DNA of 6,515 nt. Origin: Enterocloster bolteae (GTDB lineage: Bacteria > Bacillota_A > Clostridia > Lachnospirales > Lachnospiraceae). The notes beneath the pieces are model-generated. The model saw nothing but the letters and a program-made list of their open reading frames with translations. It had not been told where the DNA came from and did not search any database. The position numbers and the translations under genes were made by a program. Below are positions 1-5,896 of this stretch, in pieces. How positions within the stretch are numbered: the first letter of the stretch is position 1; each line of letters begins with the position of its first letter. The stretch lies in NCBI GenBank assembly GCA_021769025.1, contig JAETTS010000146.1, positions 1-6,515 of the forward strand. The letters run 5' to 3'.

Positions 1-525
1 CATGACTCCGCTGACCACCAGCATGGACATTCCTCTCACCTTGGATGATAAAGCCAGCACCACTCCCATAGAGGTCATTGCCCCAAGAAACGCTGCTCCC
101 ACCAGTGTTGCAGAACGAACCGGGATCCCCCTTCCCATGAAAAAAACCATGACAAGGGCCACGATCATCTTGGCTCCGGAGGAGATCCCCAAGACAAATG
201 GCCCTGCAATGGGATTGTGGAAAAACATCTGTAGAAGATAACCGGCCAAGGCAAGGCTGCCACCTAAGACCAGGGCCGCAACGGTTCTGGGAAGACGGAT
301 ATCCCACAGGATCCGCTCCGCTGTCTGGCTGATAGGCTGCCCGGCTATACTCCTTCCGATCTCTCCCAGAGAGATATCCACACTGCCAATACAGATATTG
401 AGGACAAAAAAGAGGAGTGCTCCCGCTCCCAGAAAAAGGAATGCGGCAGTGGATCTTACGTTTCTGTATATTCGAATGTTCTCTGACTGATCATGGATAT
501 CCAGACGATTATCCCTTTGCCACAT
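1..525 (-). CDS. FecCD/BtuC-family ABC transporter permease, N-terminal half (runs off the window)
   Basis: This is the membrane subunit of a type II (FecCD/BtuCD-like) importer for iron-siderophore, heme or cobalamin. Only 175 residues are present, against roughly 330-350 for the family, because the frame is still open at base 1. The hydrophilic start is followed by a first membrane segment (about residues 26-45, AAFLFLGAGALLFFVLNI). Next comes the family signature: an RLPRTVAALVLGGSLALAG stretch at about 77-95, then LLQMFFHNPIAGP and LGISSGA, matching the usual Q-x3-(R/H)NP-(L/I)A and LG-x-SSGA pattern. Further hydrophobic segments follow. The ATG at 525 has AAGGAG seven bases upstream. It lies 50 bases after the substrate-binding lipoprotein gene, so the two are cotranscribed under the riboswitch. 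The ATPase gene is expected just outside the window. The substrate cannot be read from the permease itself. A corrinoid or other tetrapyrrole is inferred from the riboswitch and the chelatase. Confidence 0.93.
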   Translation of the reverse strand, partial: MWQRDNRLDIHDQSENIRIYRNVRSTAAFLFLGAGALLFFVLNICIGSVDISLGEIGRSIAGQPISQTAERILWDIRLPRTVAALVLGGSLALAGYLLQMFFHNPIAGPFVLGISSGAKMIVALVMVFFMGRGIPVRSATLVGAAFLGAMTSMGVVLALSSKVRGMSMLVVSGVM

Positions 526-559
526 GGTTCTTCTCCTTCCTGCCTCTGCATGTTACCGG

Positions 560-574
560 AACCGGCAGCCGGTT
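560..574. repeat. Intergenic inverted repeat (6-bp stem, 3-base loop)
   Basis: AACCGG and CCGGTT flank a three-base loop, two bases after the stop codon of the substrate-binding protein gene and about 35 bases before the permease start. There is no following T-run in the direction of transcription, so it does not look like a terminator. As an RNA hairpin in the operon message it could stabilise the upstream transcript end or adjust the expression ratio of lipoprotein to permease. That role is inference. The symmetry is directly visible. Confidence 0.5.
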
Positions 575-575
575 T

Positions 576-1904
576 CTATCTCAGCTTAAAAAGATACCTC
601 ATCTCCTTTTCCTCATTCCCTGTAAGCATAGTATGGATATCTTCAATCAGGTAACCGATGGACATGGACTGCTGATACATGTCATTGGTGGTACACCAAA
701 CATTTCCCTGCTGTACGGCTTTGAAATCCGCCAAAGATCCGCACTTTTCAAGAAGCTCCCCCAGAGTGGAACAGCCTCCGTCGATGGAACTGTTGTATAT
801 GAGAAAATCTGCATCCTTAGCGCCATGATAGAATTCTTCCACCTGCATATTCAGGGTAGAGCGTCCGGACTCTGGATCGCCTAAGTCTTCAAAGATGTAT
901 TTTCCGCCTGCAAGCTCAATCATTTTGGGGACATAGTCAAAGCTTTGACGCACCTGAATCAGGTTATTGGAGGTGACAAAGAAAAATGCAACCGTCTTGT
1001 TTGTCCTTTCATCAGCGGATACTTTCTGCAGGATATTGGCCTGTTGTTCAAACGCATGCTTTGCTGCCTCCTCTTTTCCCAAGAGCGCGCCAAAAAATTT
1101 AATCCATTCCACTCTGCCTAGGGGATGGGACTCATAGCTGGAATACTCGACCATAACGGGAATATGAAAGGATTCTAGCTTCTCTACAACCTCCGGCGCA
1201 TGAGTGATCATCCGGTTTTCAATGGCCAAGGTGCAGTCTTTTGATAAGATCAACTCGTAATCCGGTTGATTGTATTTTCCGGCATAGAGAATCCTGCCGT
1301 CTGCCATAGCCTTCCTGGCTTCTTCTATATACCACCCGCTCTCTTTCTGCCCGGAAAGAGATATGGCATCCAGGCTGTCCAGTTTGGAGAACATATCCAT
1401 AGCAGAAGAGGCCACCAGATAAAGATTGCTGACTGGGCGGTAAAGGATTATATCCGGCACTTCTGCTGAAGCAGGTTTTCCATCTCTTGCAGGGATTTCA
1501 TCTGGCACCGGCATTCCTTCTGGTACGACCAGAAAACGGCGGCCATCCATAAAGGTGGTCAATACCGTATACCCGCCTTCATAATAATCAACCGAAAAGC
1601 CCTGGGCATATTGAAGTTCCATGGAGTGTTGGTATTGCAATGTTACCGTTGTATCCTGCCTTTTCGGCTCCTCTTCTTCTTTGATTTCTTTTGTTTCTGT
1701 CACCAGATTTGCAAAATCTGCTTCTTCTATTACGCGGCTTACGTTTTCTTCCGTTTCTGCTTCCTTGTTTACCGTTTCTTCCACCACAGCCTTTTCACCA
1801 GCCGTAGCAAGACCAAAAGAAGGTGGGCTGCAGCCACTCACTCCCAACACCAACATTCCAGCCAGTAGAAAAATCTCCATCCACAGTCCTGGTTGTTTCC
1901 TCAT
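576..1904 (-). CDS. ABC transporter substrate-binding lipoprotein, FecB/BtuF-like (tetrapyrrole or corrinoid uptake)
   Basis: This is a 442-residue surface lipoprotein that should capture the substrate and deliver it to the FecCD permease encoded next. A signal peptide (MRK, then a hydrophobic stretch at about 9-22) ends in the lipobox LGVSGC, so Cys25 is the predicted lipidated residue. A long Glu/Thr/Val-rich linker (about 30-85) follows. The binding fold covers about 90-430, with typical class III SBP elements: a GRILYAGKYNQPDYELIL segment (about 203-220), an IPVMVEYSSYESHPLGRVEW segment (about 248-267) followed by a GALLGKEEAA helix, and a C-terminal half with NNLIQVRQSFDYVPKMIELAGG. It is longer than the usual 300-350 residues because of the linker and an extra N-terminal segment. 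The ATG at 1904 is preceded by GGGAG 11 bases upstream. A second ATG at codon 9 would still leave a signal peptide but loses its positive charges. It sits 72 bases after the chelatase gene. The ligand is not visible in the sequence. Confidence 0.88.
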   Translation of the reverse strand: MRKQPGLWMEIFLLAGMLVLGVSGCSPPSFGLATAGEKAVVEETVNKEAETEENVSRVIEEADFANLVTETKEIKEEEEPKRQDTTVTLQYQHSMELQYAQGFSVDYYEGGYTVLTTFMDGRRFLVVPEGMPVPDEIPARDGKPASAEVPDIILYRPVSNLYLVASSAMDMFSKLDSLDAISLSGQKESGWYIEEARKAMADGRILYAGKYNQPDYELILSKDCTLAIENRMITHAPEVVEKLESFHIPVMVEYSSYESHPLGRVEWIKFFGALLGKEEAAKHAFEQQANILQKVSADERTNKTVAFFFVTSNNLIQVRQSFDYVPKMIELAGGKYIFEDLGDPESGRSTLNMQVEEFYHGAKDADFLIYNSSIDGGCSTLGELLEKCGSLADFKAVQQGNVWCTTNDMYQQSMSIGYLIEDIHTMLTGNEEKEMRYLFKLR

Positions 1905-1976
1905 TCCTGCCTAGACTCCCTTCCCATCCTGCAAATCTATAAAAACCATACTCTGTCCGTACGGCATGCCAGCCAT

Positions 1977-3731
1977 TTACTCTTCCGGCTTCATCGTATC
2001 CGAATGAAAGACAAGCGTATATTCCACCTCATGGGGAGTGCTCATGGCTACCGTATCCCCAATAACCGTTAATTCCTTATCAAACTCTGCAACCGGAATC
2101 TCAAACACAGAGTTTCCTTCCATGTTGACAGGAAGGTATTTCTGCCCCTCTACAAGCATATAATCATAGTTGGGGCTGTTCCACTGTATGTTTGCCACAG
2201 TGGAATCCCCCTTTTTTGTAACCTTTACAGGAGAGAGCACTTTCGCTTTCCCGCTTCCTCCGGAGAAGGTAATTTCCACACTGTATACGCCGTCTCCTGC
2301 AACTGTTTGCTTCCCAGGATTTTCAATGGTCTCCCCGCTCTGCGCTACAGGGTTTTCCCCGGTCTCTTCCCCGACTGACACAGCAGAGCCAGAAGAGAAG
2401 AACAGTTGGCGGTCATACCATGTTTCCTTTTTCTTGCTGAACGCGGCACAGTCAATGGGTTCATCCAGCGCCTTTACCGGAATCGTATAGGTATATGCGC
2501 CTTTCCCATCTTCCACATACGGAATGCAGAGGCTATCCTCTGCTGCTTTGGCCTCCTTCGCGGTTCCCATATATAACTTCTCATAACCGGTGCCTCCAAG
2601 AGTAATGTCCGCAACCATTCCACTGTCTGTCACAGTCAATTCTGCCTTTACCACACGGAACATGGAAGAACTTGATTCCACCTGAATCATATAGGAGCCA
2701 TTCTCCAATTCCCTAGCGAATTTGTCGGATTTCTCCTCTCCTGTAAAAGCGATACCTTCCTCCATAGCGGTCTTCAGATGCTCCACATAGATATCTCTGA
2801 TGGCAGGAATCTGTCCCAACCCTTCCAGAATACATTCCACCTGATAGCCTTCACCTTCCAGAATGGTTTTCCAGGAATCTGCTTCATCACCGGCCATATC
2901 ATTGTTGGCATGGTCTCCTGCCACAACCATAAGGGGCTGCAGGATGACTCTTTCATACCTTCCCTTTGCCTTAAAGGCCTCCATGACATCCTTCAATTCT
3001 GGTTCTGCCTCCACTGTGCCAATATAGTAATTTTCAAATCCCTTGTCCGTCAGAGCCTTCTGCATGGTCTTATAGATTCCGTTGGAGTCTGCCTCTGTCC
3101 CGTGTCCCATAAAGCAGATAGCTGTCTTTCCATCATCATAGGAAGCAGTCCTGTCCGTAATAGCTTCAGCCACAGCTTCAAAATCCTGATCGCCTGAAAG
3201 CAGCGGTTTTCCTATGACAATCTTATCAAACTTGTCTACATAGCCAGATATCTCATCCAGGATATCGTTATACTCGTAGCCGTCCATCAGGTGGGTCGGT
3301 TGTACGATCAACTCTTTTATGCCGTCTTCCACCGCCCGGTCTAAGGCCTCAGTCACATTGTCAATCTCCAGATGATCCCTTTCTTTCAGTTTTTCAATGA
3401 TAATCTGACTGGTAAACGCCCTGCGCACCTGATAATCAGAAAATGCATCTGCAACCGCCTCTTCAATGGCTCCGATCGTGATATCCCGGTTGTCGTTATA
3501 GCTTGTTCCAAAACTAACTACCAAAATCGCCGTCTTTTCATTCTCTTTCTTCTGCGCTTCTGTAGTTTCCGCCTCTGTGCCTTTTGATGCCTCCTCCTGC
3601 GCCGCCTCTGGCTGTGTTTCTTGCTGCGTTATCTCATCGGATGATGCCGGCCTGGCTGCTCCATTGTTGCAGCCCCACAGACAGCAGATACTCATAAGAA
3701 CTGCCAGCGCTTTCTTTAATTGTCTTCCCAT
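1977..3731 (-). CDS. cbiK: Surface lipoprotein: CbiK-type sirohydrochlorin cobaltochelatase fused to two NEAT-like modules
   Basis: This 584-residue protein is first in the riboswitch-controlled operon. A signal peptide (about 1-20) ends in a lipobox-like CLWGC with Cys21 as the predicted lipid anchor. A Gln/Glu/Thr-rich linker (22-66) leads into a full class II chelatase domain (about 67-326). Its start, TAILVVSFGTSYND, is diagnostic of CbiK, the enzyme that inserts Co2+ into sirohydrochlorin. The expected metal-site residues are present: His210 in FMGHG, His274 in VAGDHANNDMA, and Glu153 in GYEYND. Residues 341-447 and 478-578 form two related beta-rich modules absent from ordinary CbiK (about 260 residues). 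Lipid-anchored export resembles the periplasmic CbiK of Desulfovibrio (family knowledge) but is unusual beside the cytoplasmic role in anaerobic B12 synthesis. The ATG at 3731 follows GGAAGGAAGGA. The chelatase fold and export signal are well supported. Physiological direction (cobalt insertion, metal exchange or mere tetrapyrrole binding) is inference. Confidence 0.92.
   Translation of the reverse strand: MGRQLKKALAVLMSICCLWGCNNGAARPASSDEITQQETQPEAAQEEASKGTEAETTEAQKKENEKTAILVVSFGTSYNDNRDITIGAIEEAVADAFSDYQVRRAFTSQIIIEKLKERDHLEIDNVTEALDRAVEDGIKELIVQPTHLMDGYEYNDILDEISGYVDKFDKIVIGKPLLSGDQDFEAVAEAITDRTASYDDGKTAICFMGHGTEADSNGIYKTMQKALTDKGFENYYIGTVEAEPELKDVMEAFKAKGRYERVILQPLMVVAGDHANNDMAGDEADSWKTILEGEGYQVECILEGLGQIPAIRDIYVEHLKTAMEEGIAFTGEEKSDKFARELENGSYMIQVESSSSMFRVVKAELTVTDSGMVADITLGGTGYEKLYMGTAKEAKAAEDSLCIPYVEDGKGAYTYTIPVKALDEPIDCAAFSKKKETWYDRQLFFSSGSAVSVGEETGENPVAQSGETIENPGKQTVAGDGVYSVEITFSGGSGKAKVLSPVKVTKKGDSTVANIQWNSPNYDYMLVEGQKYLPVNMEGNSVFEIPVAEFDKELTVIGDTVAMSTPHEVEYTLVFHSDTMKPEE
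1998..2711 (-). repeat. Diverged internal protein repeat: two NEAT-like modules in the chelatase lipoprotein
   Basis: Module A covers residues 341-447 (bases 2391-2711) and module B residues 478-578 (bases 1998-2300), separated by a Glu/Gly/Pro-rich linker. Both begin with G-x-Y-x-(I/V)-(Q/E)-(V/I), have a central (V)A(D/N)I strand followed by a tyrosine-rich loop (TGYEKLYMG in A, PNYDYMLVEGQKY in B), then a shared IPV-x3-(L/F)D-(E/K) segment. They end in a (W/E)YxxxLFFSS or EYTLVFHSD strand. This order resembles NEAT heme-binding domains, which carry a tyrosine motif near the end. The classical YxxxY is not strictly present: module A keeps WYDRQLFF and module B keeps HEVEYTLVF. The repeat is visible by alignment. 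NEAT membership and heme or corrinoid binding are inferences. Confidence 0.6.
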
Positions 3732-3850
3732 GATTTTCCTTCCTTCCTAACAATCCAGCCTGTTTCATGCCGCTTTCTTTTGTTAGATCATGATTTATCA
3801 TTAAATATAGCCGTGTCCGGAATCCCACTGATACAGCCGTGAATAACTAT

Positions 3851-3888
3851 ACAAAAAGAAAAACCCTTTCCTAAACGGCAAAGGGTTT
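3851..3888 (-). terminator. Rho-independent terminator in the riboswitch leader
   Basis: On the minus strand AAACCCTTT and AAAGGGTTT form a perfect nine-base-pair stem around a ten-base loop (3861-3888), followed at once by the T-rich tract TTCTTTTTG. It lies between the cobalamin aptamer and the first gene, the position of a transcriptional off-switch that forms when cobalamin is bound. No T-run follows it on the plus strand, so it acts only on minus-strand transcription. I could not pick out a convincing antiterminator partner by eye. Confidence 0.88.
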
Positions 3889-3989
3889 ACGCAACGTCAA
3901 TAAAAAACTATTCTCTTTCGAGGCAGCATTTTATGTGTTAGAACGTACAACCAATTACTCGTGGCCTGAAACAATCGTTTCCGTACGAC

Positions 3990-4159
3990 AATAAGGCAGG
4001 TCTCCCGGCTTAAAGATCCTCGCATCCGCCATCTTCCCAGTCTCCCAGTGATATATTGGCCTCTGCTCCCTAATTACGGTGACGAGTTCGTACAGGAATT
4101 GCACCTGTTTCCCTTTTCATCAGAATCTCACTCCATAGTGATTGTTCTGACACCTTATT
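3990..4159 (-). promoter_or_regulatory. Cobalamin riboswitch aptamer
   Basis: Read on the minus strand this shows the cobalamin riboswitch core in order. A seven-base-pair closing stem P1 (AATAAGG with CCTTATT) opens and closes it. A P2 arm follows (TCAGAA with TTCTGA, enclosing CACT/AGTG). Next come the conserved GATGAAAAGGGAA and GGTGCAATTCC blocks, then GTCACCGTAATTAGGGAGC matching the CCACTGTAA-x-GGGAGC core. CACTGGG and CTGGGAAG follow, and finally the B12 box AGCCGGGAGACCTGCC (3995-4010). It controls the chelatase/ABC transporter operon and should repress it when cobalamin is abundant, through the terminator downstream. The class (adenosyl- or aquo/methylcobalamin) was not determined, though the full peripheral arms resemble the adenosylcobalamin type. 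Confidence 0.96.
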
Positions 4160-4182
4160 GCTGCAATATTTAATTTTGAATT

Positions 4183-4211
4183 ACTATAGCATATCTTCTT
4201 GAAAAATTCAA
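4183..4211 (-). promoter_or_regulatory. Sigma-A type promoter for the cobalamin-regulated operon
   Basis: On the minus strand a -35 box TTGAAT (4206-4211) and a -10 box TATAGT (4183-4188) are separated by exactly 17 bases in an AT-rich stretch. The inferred start near 4176 falls about 17 bases before the riboswitch P1 stem, so the whole aptamer is transcribed. The -35 box overlaps a short TTGAA/TTCAA inverted repeat. It lies 25 bases beyond the amidohydrolase stop, with no terminator seen between, so read-through from that gene into the riboswitch is possible. Confidence 0.82.
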
Positions 4212-4235
4212 TTATTTTCTAAATGTTGTTTCTTT

Positions 4236-5018
4236 CTATCCCAACAACCTCTTCAGATTCTCTCCCAATATCCCTTCCCGTTCTTTTTCCGTTATGGGAA
4301 GATGTCTTATGCTTTCCATGGCTTCCTGCACCTTTACCTCCTGGTTATAAGGGAAATCCAGGCCGAAAATGCAGCGCCCCGCGCCAATTTGCCAGATCAA
4401 TTCCTTTACATGTTCCTCCCCCAGATACCAAAAACGGTTCATATCCGCATCAAACACACTGGTAAGCCCTGCGTACACATTCTCCCGGTTATTGGTAAGG
4501 ACCGCCACGGCATCCTTAAAAAACGCATAGCCTCCCACATGCTCCAACGTAAACTGCAGTTTCGGGAAATGCCAGGCCACCTCGTCGAATAAAAGCATCT
4601 GGTAGTGGGCAATCCGGTACCAGTGAATTCCCGTGTGAAACGTGACCACAAGGCCCAGTTGCTCTGCCTTCTGGTACACGCGAAATGCCTTTTCCTCATC
4701 AATCTTGATCCTCTGAAACGCCGGGTGAATCTTGATCCCCTTAAGCCCCAGAGCAAAGATCTCTTCTGTCTGTCCCTCCAGGTCATCCCTCCTGAAATCA
4801 ATCACGCCAAATCCATCCAGGCGGTCATTTCCGCGGATTTCCCGGGCAAGCCACTGGTTGGCATTCACATCTTCTGCCTCAAAGTATTCGTAAAAGGGCG
4901 CAAATGCCACCGCCCGGTCGATCCCACAGGTATCCATCAGCTTCAGAAGGGCACAGACAGTTCCATCCTCCCGAACCGTCTTTGGAAATACATGGGCATG
5001 ATGGGCAAATATCTTCAT
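4236..5018 (-). CDS. Amidohydrolase-2 family metal-dependent hydrolase (TIM barrel)
   Basis: This 260-residue protein appears full length and cytoplasmic (no signal peptide). Ligand positions of the amidohydrolase superfamily are visible: an N-terminal HHAH (His7 and His9 as the HxH pair), KIHP (His98), TFHTG (His128), EHVGG (His160), and the late Asp221 in IFGLDFPY, which matches the FG(S/T)D(F/Y)P motif. The substrate cannot be told. The family includes decarboxylases, lactonases and sugar-acid hydrolases. The ATG at 5018 is chosen over an in-frame GTG at 5039 because GAGGAG lies eight bases upstream and because ATG overlaps the previous stop as ATGA, a sign of translational coupling. The gene upstream is a truncated GH112 remnant, so this gene once belonged to a carbohydrate operon. 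It may now lack its native promoter. No promoter was recognised for it. Confidence 0.85.
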   Translation of the reverse strand: MKIFAHHAHVFPKTVREDGTVCALLKLMDTCGIDRAVAFAPFYEYFEAEDVNANQWLAREIRGNDRLDGFGVIDFRRDDLEGQTEEIFALGLKGIKIHPAFQRIKIDEEKAFRVYQKAEQLGLVVTFHTGIHWYRIAHYQMLLFDEVAWHFPKLQFTLEHVGGYAFFKDAVAVLTNNRENVYAGLTSVFDADMNRFWYLGEEHVKELIWQIGAGRCIFGLDFPYNQEVKVQEAMESIRHLPITEKEREGILGENLKRLLG

Positions 5019-5665
5019 TCTCTCTTCTCCTCTCTCCACGCAATCAGTCTCATCTCCCCAGCCTCAAGAACAAGCTGGCAATATCGTTTTCCATCCACAT
5101 AGACATCCGTATTCCGGGATTCCCAGGCATTGTTGATCACAGCCAGGCATTGGCTTTCCGGATATGCCGCTATCTCTGTATCCACATCTGTCACATAATA
5201 CCGGTATAACTCCTCCTCCCTGCCTGCCGCATAGTAGATGGCCCTCTGCAGGATACGGCAGTTCTGGGGAGAATACGGAAGGCCCGCAAAATAGACGCTT
5301 TTCCCCTTTCCATACTGGTTTACAACCATCCGGCTGTATTCCCCGTCCTGATTCAGGATCTCATAGTCGTCCCCCACAGCGTAGATTCGGCTTTTCCCCT
5401 CGCCAAAATCCATGTCTCCTTTTAAATCCTGAAGAATAAAATGCCGGCTGGCATCCGGGCTTAACTCATTGTATTTATCCATGCTCAGTGAAAATCCGTT
5501 TTCCCGCTCCACACCCAGCACATCGCTTAATTGGAAATAATTCCCCTGAAATTGGCAGGCCGTCGGCTCCCCTACCCCAATGAAGCCTCCTCCCTGATCC
5601 ACAAAACGGCGGACTCCGGTCACAACTGCCTCATCTTTCCAGTAATCGCCCCCGCTCCATGCCGT
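5015..5665 (-). pseudogene. GH112 phosphorylase (galacto-N-biose/lacto-N-biose type), C-terminal fragment
   Basis: About 215 residues match the C-terminal third of GH112 enzymes, which phosphorolyse beta-1,3-galactosyl-N-acetylhexosamine or galactosyl-rhamnose. Recognisable pieces are AWSGGDYWKDEAVV, the FVDQGGGFIGVGEPTACQFQ loop, FQLSDVLGVERENGFSLSMD, the glycine-rich QYGKGKSVYFAGLPYSPQN strand, and the closing small beta domain. Complete members are about 720-750 residues. The N-terminal TIM barrel with the catalytic acid is missing, so phosphorylase activity is not expected. The frame continues without a stop into an unrelated sugar-binding-protein fragment, meeting it within YYTAW. The 3' end overlaps the amidohydrolase start as ATGA and looks native. 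Family assignment comes from remembered motifs. Substrate preference cannot be set from this part. Confidence 0.75.
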
Positions 5666-5896
5666 ATAGTAAAGAGGCGCCAGATAAATTTTTCCGTCCC
5701 CGTACGACTGTGACAGAGACGTTTCTAAAAACCCGTCCAGAATCCGATCCTTCAGCCCGTCCTCAAACAGATCGGTCAGATCCGTCAATGCCTGATCCTT
5801 GATCAACCGCTGAGCCAATCCGGAAGCATTGTTGCTGGGACAGTAGATAAAATCCGGGATGTCGCCGGCCAGCACAGAACAGTCCTTGGAGACCAA
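5666..5896 (-). pseudogene. Carbohydrate ABC transporter substrate-binding protein, internal fragment
   Basis: About 77 residues match an internal piece of extracellular sugar-binding proteins (family 1, NgcE-like). AGDIPDFIYCPSNNASGLAQ is the usual A-G-D-x-P-D-(F/V)-I-Y hinge-strand region. It is followed by KDQALTDLTDLFEDGLKDRI and the very typical YGDGKIYLAPLYY. There is no signal peptide, no lipobox, no credible start codon (only a TTG at 5896) and no ribosome binding site. The first 80 or so residues and the remaining C-terminal two thirds are gone. It is joined in frame to the GH112 fragment downstream, and at its other end it abuts the truncated AraC gene on the opposite strand. It is a relic rather than a working binding protein. 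Confidence 0.7.

Larger units (their letters stand above)
3732..4176 (-). other. Long untranslated leader of the riboswitch-controlled operon
   Basis: From the inferred transcription start near 4176 to the chelatase ATG at 3731 the message has an untranslated leader of about 445 bases. It contains the cobalamin aptamer, a stretch of about 100 bases with no recognisable motif (3889-3989, apart from a small GGAAAC/GTTTC hairpin near 3968-3982), the terminator, and a final segment of about 120 bases. That segment carries two direct copies of CACGGCT about 30 bases apart (3805-3840 region). No gene with a credible ribosome binding site was seen here. Confidence 0.6.

Noticed and set aside
560..574. 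Hairpin after the binding-protein gene as a terminator
   Set aside because: It has no U-tract on the minus strand, and the permease gene follows in the same operon with its own strong ribosome binding site.
417..884. 155-codon plus-strand open frame over the permease/binding-protein junction
   Set aside because: It runs antisense across two well-supported genes and their intergenic gap, and shows no family motif or good ribosome binding site.
3634..3828. 64-codon minus-strand frame overlapping the chelatase start
   Set aside because: It is in a different frame from the chelatase, overlaps its signal peptide, and has no recognisable domain. It is better explained as leader sequence.
5018..5039. 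GTG at 5039 as the amidohydrolase start
   Set aside because: The ATG at 5018 has a better-placed GAGGAG and an ATGA overlap with the upstream stop, and the HxH motif follows it at the usual distance from the N-terminus.
4605..5102. 165-codon plus-strand open frame antisense to the amidohydrolase
   Set aside because: It mirrors a gene with clear catalytic motifs, has Pro/Leu/His-rich composition typical of shadow frames, and has no recognisable domain.
5859..5894. ATG at 5859 as the native start of the AraC regulator
   Set aside because: These twelve codons are antisense to the sugar-binding-protein fragment, lack a ribosome binding site, and would give a protein missing about 90 residues of the family's N-terminal domain.
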